From Myxococcales bacterium (GTDB lineage: Bacteria > Myxococcota > UBA727 > VGSZ01), in contig JAHFED010000029.1 in NCBI GenBank assembly GCA_023248635.1, forward strand, positions 1-35,963: 35,963 nt of DNA. Reading direction: 5' to 3'. Below are positions 7,692 through 16,159 of the stretch, piece after piece. Numbering within the stretch: the first letter of the stretch is position 1; each line of letters starts with the position of its first letter. The notes beneath the pieces were generated by a model. The model did no database searches, was not told the DNA's origin, and worked only from the letters and a program-made list of their open reading frames with translations. Both the position numbers and the translations under genes were made by a program.

Positions 7692-9865
7692 TGCCCCGCG
7701 TCGTCGACGCTGCTGCCGTGGAGGCCGTCTTTGCCCAAGATGGTCCGCTCGCGCGTTTGCTGCCTGGGTATGCCCCGCGGCGGGCGCAGATCGACATGGC
7801 CCTGCAGGTCGCGAGCATTCTCTCAACAGCACGCGGTCGACTCGTCGTCGAAGCCGGCACGGGCACAGGCAAGTCTCTCGCCTATCTGGTGCCCGCGCTG
7901 CTGTCCGAAGGTCGCGTCGTCGTCGCCACCGGCACCCGTGCGCTGCAAGATCAGCTCGTCGACAAAGATGCGCCCCTGGCGGTCGCCGCGGTGATGTCTC
8001 TGCGCGGCGAGGACAAGCCGACGCAGACGGTGATGCGCATGAAGGGGCGCAATAATTATCTCTGCAAGTTGCGCTGGGATCGCTTTGATCGCCAGCAAAG
8101 CTTCGGCTTCAGCGACGACGTGCTCGTGCAAATCGGACGCTTCGCCAAAGAGACGAAGACGGGCGACAAAGCCGAGCTCAAGGGACTGCCCGACTCCTTT
8201 GCCCTGTGGGCCGACATCGACGCCAACAAAGACCACTGCCTGGGACAAGCCTGCCCCGTTTACAACGACTGCTACGTCGTCGAGATGAGGCGCCAGGCAG
8301 AGAAGGCCAGCGTCGTCGTCGTCAACCACCACCTCTTGTGCGCCGATCAGCGCCTGCGCCTGGACTCCGCGGGCTTCGACGATGGAGACTTCGCCCGGGT
8401 GTTGCCCACCACTGATGCCCTGATCGTCGACGAAGCCCACGCCCTCGCCGACGTCGCCACCGACTATTTCGGACTGGCCACGGGCTCGGAGGTGATCGCG
8501 CGCCTCACGGGCGATGTCCGCCGCCACGCCGATGCCTGCCTCGGCGACGACCGGGCCGCCCTGCTCGATCGCATCGTCGACGTCGACGCCGCTGCTGCCG
8601 CCCTCTTTGCTTCCATCGGTGGCGTGCAGCGGCAACGCACCGAGCGTGCGCTCTACCGGCCCTCGATCGACAACACCAACCTGGCGGCCAGCGCTGGTGA
8701 GTCCCTGGCGTCGTTGTCGTCGACCCTCGATGCCGCACGCGGCCGCCTCATCGACGACAGCGCCGACGTCGTCATGCAGAAGGCGGGCCTCGACGCCCTC
8801 TACCGCCGCAGCGAACGCACGCGGGCCGAGCTTTCGTACCTGACCGGACCCGCCGCCAGCGACGATCGCTTCGTGCTCTTCGTCGACCACAGCGCGCGCG
8901 GCACCCACATCACCGCCGCCCCCATCGACGTCAGCTCGCCGCTTTCGGGCACCTTGTTCGCCGGCACCACGCCCGTGATTCTGACCAGCGCAACCCTCGC
9001 CGTCGGCGACGACGTCGCTCCCTTCTTGTTCACCGTCGGGCTCGCCGGACGTCCCGCCGCTGACCGCAGCGACGAGCCAAAACCAGGCACTGAGGACGCA
9101 GCCGAGGACGCCGGAGCTGGTGCTGGCGAAACGCTCGTCAGCGCCATTTTTCCTTCACCCTTCGATCACCGCCAGCGGGCCGCGCTGTATTGCCCCGTCG
9201 ACATGGTCGAGCCCAACGATCCCCGGTATTTGAAGTGCTTCGACGACGAGATGATCTTCTTGTTGGCCCTGGCCAAAGGCGGCGCCTTGGTGCTGTTCAC
9301 CAGCCACCGGGCCATGGACGAGGCCCACCAACGCCTGCGCCCCGCCTTGGCCGAGCTGGGCATCCCGCTGCTCAAGCAAGGCGAAAGACCCAAGGCCGTG
9401 CTCCTCGACGAGCTGCGCACCCAGGGCAACAGCGCTCTCTTTGCCACCGCGTCGTTTTGGGAGGGCGTCGACGTCAGAGGAGCTGCGCTGCGCCTGGTGA
9501 TCATCGATCGTCTGCCCTTTCGCGTTCCGAGCGATCCCCTGGTGCGGGCCCGCGGCGAGCACGCGCGCAGTCTCGGCAAAGACCCCTTCAAAGACGTCGC
9601 CGTGCAGGAGGCAGCCCTCGCCCTCAAGCAAGGAGCCGGACGCCTGCTGCGCACCGTCGACGATGCTGGCGTGGTCGCCGTCCTCGATGGGCGTTTGCGC
9701 CGCCGCAGCTACGGCAAGATTTTTCTGGATGCCCTGCCCCCCATGACGCGGGTCGGGGCGCGCAAGGCTCTTGCCCAGTTCTGGATCCGGTTCGTAGAAC
9801 CCGCCCTCGGGATCTCTCCCGCGGCCGTGTCTGCGTCCCCGACGTCGAAAGAGGTCTCGCCATGA
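7691..9865 (+). CDS. dinG: DinG-family ATP-dependent DNA helicase
   Basis: A 724-residue XPD/DinG-type superfamily 2 helicase (5'-3') of the DNA repair type. Visible features: Walker A GTGTGKS (56-62), four cysteines for a 4Fe-4S cluster (125, 183, 188, 194), DEAH box (247-250), SATL, and the C-terminal FWEGVD and DRLPFRVPSDP motifs. A low-complexity acidic and Gly/Ala insert at about 455-478 (TEDAAEDAGAGAGE) is not typical of the family. No N-terminal exonuclease domain, so it resembles the E. coli DinG/YoaA length class. Its stop overlaps the next start as ATGA. The gene symbol is by family; YoaA-like is an alternative. Confidence 0.9.
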   Translation: MPRVVDAAAVEAVFAQDGPLARLLPGYAPRRAQIDMALQVASILSTARGRLVVEAGTGTGKSLAYLVPALLSEGRVVVATGTRALQDQLVDKDAPLAVAAVMSLRGEDKPTQTVMRMKGRNNYLCKLRWDRFDRQQSFGFSDDVLVQIGRFAKETKTGDKAELKGLPDSFALWADIDANKDHCLGQACPVYNDCYVVEMRRQAEKASVVVVNHHLLCADQRLRLDSAGFDDGDFARVLPTTDALIVDEAHALADVATDYFGLATGSEVIARLTGDVRRHADACLGDDRAALLDRIVDVDAAAAALFASIGGVQRQRTERALYRPSIDNTNLAASAGESLASLSSTLDAARGRLIDDSADVVMQKAGLDALYRRSERTRAELSYLTGPAASDDRFVLFVDHSARGTHITAAPIDVSSPLSGTLFAGTTPVILTSATLAVGDDVAPFLFTVGLAGRPAADRSDEPKPGTEDAAEDAGAGAGETLVSAIFPSPFDHRQRAALYCPVDMVEPNDPRYLKCFDDEMIFLLALAKGGALVLFTSHRAMDEAHQRLRPALAELGIPLLKQGERPKAVLLDELRTQGNSALFATASFWEGVDVRGAALRLVIIDRLPFRVPSDPLVRARGEHARSLGKDPFKDVAVQEAALALKQGAGRLLRTVDDAGVVAVLDGRLRRRSYGKIFLDALPPMTRVGARKALAQFWIRFVEPALGISPAAVSASPTSKEVSP
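9115..9139 (+). repeat. 25-bp exact repeat, copy 1 (inside dinG)
   Basis: These 25 bases occur again, identical and on the same strand, at 23236-23260. Here they encode the end of the low-complexity insert of the helicase (AGAGETLV region). Exact copies of this length are not expected by chance in 36 kb even with biased composition. Confidence 0.7.
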
Positions 9866-10389
9866 CTGCGTTTCTCCTGCGCTTCGCCCTCCTGGGTGCC
9901 GGGCTGTGCGTTGCCTGCACCACCGGCCACGCCAAGAAAAACGACGCTGGCGCGGGTGATGCCGCCGCCGACGCCGGGTCTGTCGACGCCACCCCCCACG
10001 TGGAGTCTGGGGCCACGGAGCCCGTCCCGGTGGTGAGCGAGCAGGTCGACGCGGGCCATCTGGGAGACGCCACGGCCAACGCCGTCGACGGTCATGCGCC
10101 CCCCGGGACCGACAGCGATCTGAAGACCATCATCTTCAACCGCCTGCTGGTGAAAGCCGCAGCCAAAGACATGGCGCAGGGCGAGTTGCAGGCCTTCGTC
10201 GAGGAGAGGACCGGCCAAAAGCTGGAGAAGGTCCGCAGAACCGCCGGCACCTTCTGGCTGTTGCAGTTTGCGCCCACCGAACCCGCGCGCACCAAAGCCG
10301 CCCAAGAAGCGCTCATCGCCAAGCTCAAAGAGACCAAGGCCTTCGCCGTCGTCGAAGCCGATCAGGTCGTGACGCTGAAGAACCCATGA
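9862..10389 (+). CDS. Small predicted lipoprotein with a protease-propeptide-like C-terminal domain
   Basis: 175 residues. A short signal peptide leads to CVAC (Cys19 the likely lipid site; the Cys at -3 is atypical). Residues 20-85 are a low-complexity Asp/Ala/Val-rich linker. Residues about 88-175 (TIIFNRLLVKA to VVEADQVVTL) have the layout of an inhibitor-I9 / S8-peptidase propeptide fold: a strand, a helix, a central GTFWLLQF strand, another helix and a final VVEADQ strand. That assignment is my inference from pattern. It is coupled by ATGA overlaps to dinG upstream and the LOG-family gene downstream. Function unknown. Confidence 0.8.
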   Translation: MTAFLLRFALLGAGLCVACTTGHAKKNDAGAGDAAADAGSVDATPHVESGATEPVPVVSEQVDAGHLGDATANAVDGHAPPGTDSDLKTIIFNRLLVKAAAKDMAQGELQAFVEERTGQKLEKVRRTAGTFWLLQFAPTEPARTKAAQEALIAKLKETKAFAVVEADQVVTLKNP

Positions 10390-10940
10390 AGCGCCTGCTC
10401 GTCTACTGCGGCGCCGCCGCCGGCAACGATCCCCACTACACAGCCGCGGCCTTCGGCTTCGGCCAGGCCGTGGCGCGGCGCGGTTGGGGCATCATCTATG
10501 GCGGCCACCACGCCGGCATGATGGGCGCGGTGGCCCAGGGGTGTCGCAAGGGCGGAGGGCTCGTCACCGGCATCCTCCCCGACGTGCTGCAGGGCAAAGA
10601 GCATCCACCCGACGGCATCGAGCTGCTGCGCGTCGCCGACATGCACGCGCGTAAGACCCTGATGGTCGATCGCTGCGCGGCCATGGTCGCGCTCCCCGGC
10701 GGCTACGGCACTCTGGACGAGCTCTTCGAGCAGCTGACCTGGCGGGTCATCGGCCTGCACGACAAACCCGTGGGCATGTTCGACGTCGTCGTCGATGGGG
10801 TCTCTTATTGGGGTCCGCTGCTCGCCTTCCTCGATCATGCCGCCCGGGCCGGGTTCGTGCGTGAAGCGGCGCGGCAGCTGCCCATCGTCGACGACGATGC
10901 CGGGCGGCTGCTGGACCGGCTGGGCGTGGACCCGGCCTGA
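10386..10940 (+). CDS. LOG-family protein (cytokinin riboside 5'-monophosphate phosphoribohydrolase type)
   Basis: A 184-residue Rossmann-like protein of the TIGR00730/LOG family, which cleaves nucleoside 5'-monophosphates to free base and ribose 5-phosphate. The signature PGGYGTLDE (104-112) is intact, and GGHHAGMMGAVA near residue 40 replaces the usual GGGxxGLMG. The start ATG overlaps the previous stop (ATGA), ending a three-gene unit with dinG. In non-plant hosts the physiological substrate is usually unknown; a nucleotide housekeeping role is the likeliest. Confidence 0.88.
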   Translation: MKRLLVYCGAAAGNDPHYTAAAFGFGQAVARRGWGIIYGGHHAGMMGAVAQGCRKGGGLVTGILPDVLQGKEHPPDGIELLRVADMHARKTLMVDRCAAMVALPGGYGTLDELFEQLTWRVIGLHDKPVGMFDVVVDGVSYWGPLLAFLDHAARAGFVREAARQLPIVDDDAGRLLDRLGVDPA

Positions 10941-10999
10941 GCAAGAGACGCGGCCGGAAGTTCGTACGGCGTGCCGCGCGGTACTACCGTCGTCGCGTA

Positions 11000-13900
11000 G
11001 TGCCCCAAGCCCTCCGCTCCATCGCCCTCGCGACGCTGCTGGCCAGCATGGCCGTGCAGGCCAGCCCCGTGAGCGGGGCCGACAACGGCCTCGTCGTGTT
11101 GCAGGCTCTCGATTCACCGCAAGATCTCGAAGGACAGTGGCGCGTCGTCTTCGCCGACGACCCGGCCTTCGCGCGACCCGACTACAACGATGCCAGGTGG
11201 GCCCTCGTCGACGTCCCGCGTGGTCTGGGGCTGCAGGGCTACGCCGAGAAGGTCGGCTACTTCTGGTACCGCTTCAAGGTCGTGCTCCCGACGGACTTCG
11301 ACCGGTCCACCGCCCAGCTCGCGTTGCGCCTGGGCCAGTGCGACTCCGCCGTCGAGGTCTACGTCGACGGCCACCGCGTCGGCGGCACCGGCCATGTGCC
11401 ACGGGATGCCAATGATCCAGCACTGATGAACCACGATCACGAGACCATCGTGACCGTCCCCGCCGACGCGCTGGGCGACGGTGAGCTGGTGGTTGCACTG
11501 CGCGGCTGGCGCACGCCCACGCGGGCGTCCTCCAACAGCAAACGCGGCGGCGTGACCCACGGTCCCCTGCTCATCGGCGACGCGCTCACCATCGCGCGCG
11601 GCGCCTTGCTCAACGACCTCGACGACATGTGCCTGGTCGCCATCTTCGCAGCCGTCGGCCTCTATCACCTCAACCTCTGGTCACGGCGTCGCGAGCAGCG
11701 CTCCTACCTCTGGTTTGGGGTCTTCTCGTTGCAGATCGGGCTGTATATTTTCTGCGCGCGCGACATCTCCTACCTCGTCATCGAGTCGAATCTGCTGCGC
11801 AACAAGCTTGGCTACACCGCAGTCTTTTCGCTCTTCCCCGTCTTCATCGAGTTTCTCTGGCCTTTCCTGGGCGTCCCCATCCGCTGGTGGTGGAGGGTCA
11901 CCCAGGCCCTCGCCCTGGCCTTCCTCGTCGTCGGCGTGAGCTGGCCCTCGCTCTGGTTCATCCAAAGCACCTTCGTCGTCTTCGAGGTGACCGTGTTGGT
12001 GCCGACGGCGCTGGGCTTGATGTCGCTGCTCTTGCGCCAGGCTTGGCAGCACAATCCCGAGGCCCGCACCATCTTGCTGGGCGGTATCGCCATCGGCATC
12101 AGTGGGCTCAACAACGCCGCCATCGAACGCAACCTCTGGCAGGCCCCCGAGATCACCAACATCGCTTTCGCCGTCTTCGTGCTGTCGATGGGTCTCTCGC
12201 TCTCCAACCGCTTCACCCGCGTCTACGGCGAGGTCGACGAAAAAAACGCCGAGCTCACGCGCATGGACAAGCTCAAAGACGAGTTCCTGGCCAACACCAG
12301 CCACGAGCTGCGCACCCCCCTGAACGGCATCCTCGGCATCACCGAAGGCCTCGTCGACAACGAGAGCATCAAAGGCGAAGCCCGCGTCGTCGACGACCTG
12401 CGCATGATCCTCACCAGCGGCCACCGCCTGAGCAGCTTGATCAACGACATCCTCGATTTCAGCAAGCTGCGCGAGGGCAAGCTCGAGATGAGGTTGGTGC
12501 CCGTCGACCTCCGCCCCCTCGTCGACGTCGTCGTGCGCTTGTTGGCTCCCCTGGCCACGCGCAAGGGCCTGGTGTTGAAAAACGAGGTGCCTATCGATCT
12601 GCCCGCGGTGCTCGCCGACGAAAATCGCCTGCAACAGATCCTCGTGAACCTCGTGGGCAACGCGGTGAAGTTCACCGAGGCTGGCCACGTCAGCGTCGGC
12701 GCGGCAGCGGCCGGACGCGGGAGCATCGCTCTCTTCGTCGATGACACCGGCATCGGCATCGCCGGCGAAGATCAGGGGCGCATCTTCAACGCCTTCGAGC
12801 AGGCCTCGGGATCGACCGCGCGCGTCTACGGCGGCACTGGCCTCGGTCTGTCGATCACCCGCAAGCTGGTCGAGCTGCACCGGGGCAAGCTCAGTTTGAC
12901 GTCGACGCCGAACCAAGGCTCTCGCTTCACGGTCACGCTGCCGGCGGCCAAGCTGACGACGTCGTCAGGTGCCATCGCTGTGCCCACCGTCGTTCCCCTG
13001 GCCTCGTCGGCGCCCTCGCTGGCCGCCGAGGTGCCCTCGGAGCGGGAGATCACCGGCTCGAGCTCGGGAGCACGCCCGGTCGAGGGACGGCACATGCGCG
13101 TGCTGGTCGTCGACGACGAACCCATCAACGTTCGCGTGCTCGAGAGCCATCTCACCTCGCGCCAATTCGAGGTGACCTGCGCCGAGAGCGGACCCGAGGC
13201 CCTCAAGCTCCTCGAAAGCGGCTGGATCCCCGATCTGGTGCTCCTCGACGTCATGATGCCCAAGATGTCGGGCTACGAGGTGTGCACGCGCATCCGCGAG
13301 CGCTTCTCCGCCAACCAGGTCCCGGTGGTCTTGGTGACCGCGAAGGACCGCGTCGCCGACGTCGTCGCCGGCTTCGAGGTCGGGGCCAACGATTACGTGA
13401 CCAAGCCCGTCGGCAAAGGCGAGCTGCTCGCGCGCATCAAGACCCACCTCCAGCTGGCCAAGGTCAACGCCGCCACCAGCCGCTTCGTGCCTTTCGAATT
13501 CCTCTCGATGCTGGGCAAGGAGTCCGTTGTCGAGGTGCAGCGCGGCGATCAGGTGCAGCGGCAGATGAGCATCTTGTTCTCCGACATTCGCTCGTTCACG
13601 AGCATCGTCGAGAAGAGCACGGCGGCCGAGAGCTTCGGCTTCATCAACAGCTACCTGGCCCACATGGAGCCGGCGATCAAAGCCCACCGCGGCTTCGTCG
13701 ACAACTTCATCGGCGACGCCATCATGGCCCTCTTTGACGGCAGCGGCGTCGACGGCAGCGACAGCGGCGGAGCCAAAGACGCCGTCGACGCCGGCATCGC
13801 CATGCAGCGCGCGTTGCCGGCCTACAATGTCGACCGGCTCGCCCGCGGGCTCATGCCGGTGCGCATCGGCATCGGCGTCCAAACCGGCACGCTGACGGCG

Positions 13901-14359
13901 GGGACCCTGGGCGGCGAGCACCACATCAAGTGCACCGTGATCGGCGATCCCGTGAACACCGCCAGCCGCATCGAGGGCATGACCAAGATGTACGGCGCGC
14001 GCTTTTTGATCGGTGAAGCCACCAAAGACGCCCTGCCACCGGGCGTGTTCACGCTGCGCACCGTCGACCGCGTGACGCCCAAAGGCAAAGACGTGCCAAC
14101 GACCATCTTCGAGGTGCTCGACGCCGAAGACGTCCCCATCTTTGACCAACGCCTGCGCACGCTGGCCACGTTCGAAGAAGCCCTGGCCCTCTATTACGCG
14201 CGCCACTTCAAAGACGCCCACCGGCTGCTGATGGACCTGATGGCCGACGACGACGACGACGACGCCCTGGTGGCCATCTACCTTTCGCGTTGCGCGTCTT
14301 TCATCGCCAAGCCCCCGGGCGAGGACTGGGACGGCGTCGTCAACCTGAAGAACAAATGA
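11000..14359 (+). CDS. Hybrid sensor: 7TM receptor, histidine kinase, receiver and class III nucleotide cyclase
   Basis: 1119 residues, GTG start (first in-frame start that keeps the signal peptide). Order: signal peptide (1-27); beta-rich extracellular domain (about 35-190, DISMED/galactose-binding-like); seven hydrophobic helices (about 207-405) of the 7TMR-DISM type; HisKA with ANTSHELRTPLNG (phospho-acceptor His435); HATPase with N box VNLVGNAVKFTE and G boxes DDTGIGI and GGTGLGLSI; receiver domain with VVDDEP and phospho-acceptor Asp750 in LLDVMMPK; and a class III cyclase domain (about 850-1040) with metal-site Asp in FSDIRSFTS and IGDAIMALF and the VIGDPVNTASR segment. It probably turns an external signal into phosphorelay plus cAMP or cGMP. 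The C-terminus has a run of six Asp. Single-gene transcription unit. Confidence 0.92.
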   Translation: MPQALRSIALATLLASMAVQASPVSGADNGLVVLQALDSPQDLEGQWRVVFADDPAFARPDYNDARWALVDVPRGLGLQGYAEKVGYFWYRFKVVLPTDFDRSTAQLALRLGQCDSAVEVYVDGHRVGGTGHVPRDANDPALMNHDHETIVTVPADALGDGELVVALRGWRTPTRASSNSKRGGVTHGPLLIGDALTIARGALLNDLDDMCLVAIFAAVGLYHLNLWSRRREQRSYLWFGVFSLQIGLYIFCARDISYLVIESNLLRNKLGYTAVFSLFPVFIEFLWPFLGVPIRWWWRVTQALALAFLVVGVSWPSLWFIQSTFVVFEVTVLVPTALGLMSLLLRQAWQHNPEARTILLGGIAIGISGLNNAAIERNLWQAPEITNIAFAVFVLSMGLSLSNRFTRVYGEVDEKNAELTRMDKLKDEFLANTSHELRTPLNGILGITEGLVDNESIKGEARVVDDLRMILTSGHRLSSLINDILDFSKLREGKLEMRLVPVDLRPLVDVVVRLLAPLATRKGLVLKNEVPIDLPAVLADENRLQQILVNLVGNAVKFTEAGHVSVGAAAAGRGSIALFVDDTGIGIAGEDQGRIFNAFEQASGSTARVYGGTGLGLSITRKLVELHRGKLSLTSTPNQGSRFTVTLPAAKLTTSSGAIAVPTVVPLASSAPSLAAEVPSEREITGSSSGARPVEGRHMRVLVVDDEPINVRVLESHLTSRQFEVTCAESGPEALKLLESGWIPDLVLLDVMMPKMSGYEVCTRIRERFSANQVPVVLVTAKDRVADVVAGFEVGANDYVTKPVGKGELLARIKTHLQLAKVNAATSRFVPFEFLSMLGKESVVEVQRGDQVQRQMSILFSDIRSFTSIVEKSTAAESFGFINSYLAHMEPAIKAHRGFVDNFIGDAIMALFDGSGVDGSDSGGAKDAVDAGIAMQRALPAYNVDRLARGLMPVRIGIGVQTGTLTAGTLGGEHHIKCTVIGDPVNTASRIEGMTKMYGARFLIGEATKDALPPGVFTLRTVDRVTPKGKDVPTTIFEVLDAEDVPIFDQRLRTLATFEEALALYYARHFKDAHRLLMDLMADDDDDDALVAIYLSRCASFIAKPPGEDWDGVVNLKNK

Positions 14360-14400
14360 CAATAGTCTAACCAGTCGAAAAACAAGGGGAATCGCGTACG

Positions 14401-14429
14401 TGGACGGTGTGGGTTGCGACGCCGATAAT
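14401..14429 (+). promoter_or_regulatory. Sigma70-type promoter for the FliK-like gene
   Basis: A -35 element TGGACG (14401-14406) and a -10 element GATAAT (14424-14429) lie 17 bp apart, matching the consensus at four and five of six positions. The expected start near 14436 leaves a short leader that keeps the GAGG ribosome site in front of the ATG at 14456. Confidence 0.5.
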
Positions 14430-14455
14430 CTGCCTGGCTGTGTCCGAGGTGCTCT

Positions 14456-15367
14456 ATGTCGCGCGTCGATAATGACTCTTCACCCTCGACCCAAGAAGCG
14501 GAGCGCGCCCAGAAGGAGGCCGACAAGCGTACCCGCGACGCCAAGAACCAGGAGACCGATCGCCAAGCCTTCGGCAAGTTGATGTCGGGCCAGAAGCAGT
14601 CAAGGGAAACCCAGGGTCAGCAGGGCAAACAGCGAGCCGAGGCCAAGCAGGGCGAGCACAGCGCCAAGGCCCAGCAGAAAGGCTCCGCCGACGCCGAACG
14701 CACCGCCCGCCTGGCACGGGGCGGCACCGCCCAACACTCCAAGGCGATGGAGCAAGCCAAGGGTTTTCAGGGCGCCCTCGAGCACACGCAGCAAAAGAGC
14801 GCCGGCAACGATCAGGGTCGGGTCGAGCGTCGCGACGTCGGCAAACAGAAGGACAAGGTGGAGTGCGAGGATCGCCAGGGCGATCAGCTCAAGAAGGCCG
14901 ACGCCAAGAAAGACGCCGACGTCGAAAGAGCCCACGTCGAAGCACGCGAGGCCCAACGACCCAACGCCGCCATCGGCAGCGACAGCGGCGAATCCGACGG
15001 CAAAGGCAAAGACGACGGCAGCGCCGCCGCCGCCGCCGCCCTCAAGAAGCCGACGTCAACGGCCCCGGTGGCGAAGTCGAAGGCCTCGCACGAGGTCAAA
15101 CAGATCCCGCCCGAGCTCCTCGAGAAGCTGGTGTCGACGGTCTATCTGGCGGTCACCGAGAAGGGCTTGAAGGAGTTCCAAATGGAGATGAAGGACGGTC
15201 CGCTGGCCGGTGCCTTTCTCAAGATCAGCGCCGAGAACGGCAAGGTTGCGCTGAGATTCTCCGGGCTCGATACCAACACCAAGAATCTGGTTGAGGCGAG
15301 CAAGGGAGACCTGCTGCGCCGGTTGGAGAAGAAGGGCTTGACCCTCTCTCGCCTCGATCTGGGCTGA
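14456..15367 (+). CDS. FliK/SctP-like protein (length-control-type C-terminal domain)
   Basis: 303 residues. Residues 1-215 are hydrophilic, Gln/Lys/Ala/Asp-rich and probably disordered or coiled, with an Ala run near 190. Residues about 220-303 form a compact domain with the pattern FQMEMKDGPLAGAFLKI, GKVALRFSG and LLRRLEKKGLTL, which resembles the C-terminal domain of flagellar hook-length protein FliK and type III secretion needle-length proteins. The long disordered N-terminus plus small C-domain is the family's usual architecture. GAGG precedes the ATG. No flagellar or type III secretion gene is next to it here, so the assignment rests on sequence pattern only. Confidence 0.75.
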   Translation: MSRVDNDSSPSTQEAERAQKEADKRTRDAKNQETDRQAFGKLMSGQKQSRETQGQQGKQRAEAKQGEHSAKAQQKGSADAERTARLARGGTAQHSKAMEQAKGFQGALEHTQQKSAGNDQGRVERRDVGKQKDKVECEDRQGDQLKKADAKKDADVERAHVEAREAQRPNAAIGSDSGESDGKGKDDGSAAAAAALKKPTSTAPVAKSKASHEVKQIPPELLEKLVSTVYLAVTEKGLKEFQMEMKDGPLAGAFLKISAENGKVALRFSGLDTNTKNLVEASKGDLLRRLEKKGLTLSRLDLG

Positions 15368-15368
15368 G

Positions 15369-15424
15369 CACCAAGAGCAGCTGATCGACTGATCGCTCCG
15401 GTCGCTGATTGGTGACGCGGGAGC
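15369..15424. terminator. Possible bidirectional terminator between convergent genes
   Basis: Outer arms CACCAA (15369-15374) and TTGGTG (15419-15424), plus inner CAGC/GCTG, form an interrupted dyad. The loop contains a tandem TGATCGAC/TGATCGCT. It lies between the FliK-like gene (+) and the lipoprotein (-). No T-run follows, so this is tentative. Confidence 0.3.
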
Positions 15425-15446
15425 GCAGTCACAAAGAAGCAACTGA

Positions 15447-15953
15447 TCAAAGGCAACCGTGGGTGCCCGGGACGTAGACGACGATCAAGCCGTTTTCCGC
15501 GTTGCGGGTCGCGAAGCCGCCGTCGACGAGAGCCATGAACTCCGTGTCCCAGGTGCTCCACAGCGCCGCGGGTTGCCCGTTGAACCGGCCGATCGCCTGC
15601 ACGCTGACGGAGCCCGCGTGGGTGTCGAAGCCTGAGTAGCGAAAACCGTCTGCGCCGAAGAAGGCGTACTGCTGCAAATAGGATCCGGTGGACTCCCAAC
15701 AAGCCTGCGCGGTGAGCACGCGCCAGATGTCGCCGCCGAGCCGCTGCTGTTCGCCAACATCGCTGGTGGGCACGAACACATTGTTCGCCGACTCTTTTAC
15801 GGGGTTGGCCTCGACGTCGGTGGTGTCGGTGGGCTCTGCGTCGTCGTCGACGTTGGCGTGCCCGCGATCGGCATTCCCGTCGGACGTCGACACCGGCTGC
15901 CCGCAGGCCACACTCAGTGCGAAGAATGAAAGGGTGATGCAGGTACGATTCAT
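15447..15953 (-). CDS. Predicted lipoprotein of unknown function
   Basis: 168 residues, not recognised. The ATG at 15953 is favoured over upstream in-frame starts because it has a strong GGAGG ribosome site and begins a clean signal peptide ending SVAC (Cys17). A short acidic linker (about 20-55, DDDAEPTDTTDVEANP) leads to a small C-terminal domain (about 60-168) with aromatic-rich strands (WESTGSYLQQYAFF, WSTWDTEFMALVDGG) and a single Cys pair candidate. It is monocistronic, convergent with the FliK-like gene and divergent from the CxxCH lipoprotein cassette. Confidence 0.75.
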   Translation of the reverse strand: MNRTCITLSFFALSVACGQPVSTSDGNADRGHANVDDDAEPTDTTDVEANPVKESANNVFVPTSDVGEQQRLGGDIWRVLTAQACWESTGSYLQQYAFFGADGFRYSGFDTHAGSVSVQAIGRFNGQPAALWSTWDTEFMALVDGGFATRNAENGLIVVYVPGTHGCL

Positions 15954-15981
15954 GGTTTGCCTCCGCCTTTCGTTCAGCATC

Positions 15982-16001
15982 CGCTGGGCCAAGGGCCAGC
16001 G
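15982..16001. repeat. Hairpin in the leader of the minus-strand lipoprotein
   Basis: Arms CGCTGGGCC (15982-15990) and GGCCAGCG (15994-16001) pair around AAG with a one-base bulge. It sits 29 bp or more upstream of the lipoprotein start at 15953, in the divergent control region. Confidence 0.4.
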
Positions 16002-16042
16002 TCATCGCCACCGAGCCCCCAAGCGGCTTCCAACCCCGACGT

Positions 16043-16078
16043 TTGCGCAAGGATTTGCGTCAGGAGTTGCGGACAGGG
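16043..16078. repeat. Three phased TTGCG repeats (12-bp period) upstream of the CxxCH cassette
   Basis: TTGCG occurs at 16043, 16055 and 16067, exactly 12 bp apart. The first two units share AGGA at the same place as well. It lies in the 206-bp divergent gap, about 80-115 bp before the lipoprotein start, so it could be a direct-repeat regulator site. Alternatively it is N-terminal coding sequence, since the same frame is open from 16043. Confidence 0.4.
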
Positions 16079-16159
16079 GTCTCTCGAGCGCCGCGGGCAC
16101 GGCAGCAAACGATGGCGAACGGCGGGGCACCCTGGCATGGCCGCTGCTGCCTCGGGCTC

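Noticed and set aside
10961-10990. Promoter for the sensor kinase gene (TTCGTA with TACTAC or TACCGT)
   Set aside because: Matches are poor and the spacing ambiguous; not strong enough to annotate.
12965-14362. A 465-codon minus-strand frame over the sensor's receiver and cyclase domains
   Set aside because: Antisense shadow of well-defined domains; no start context or domain of its own.
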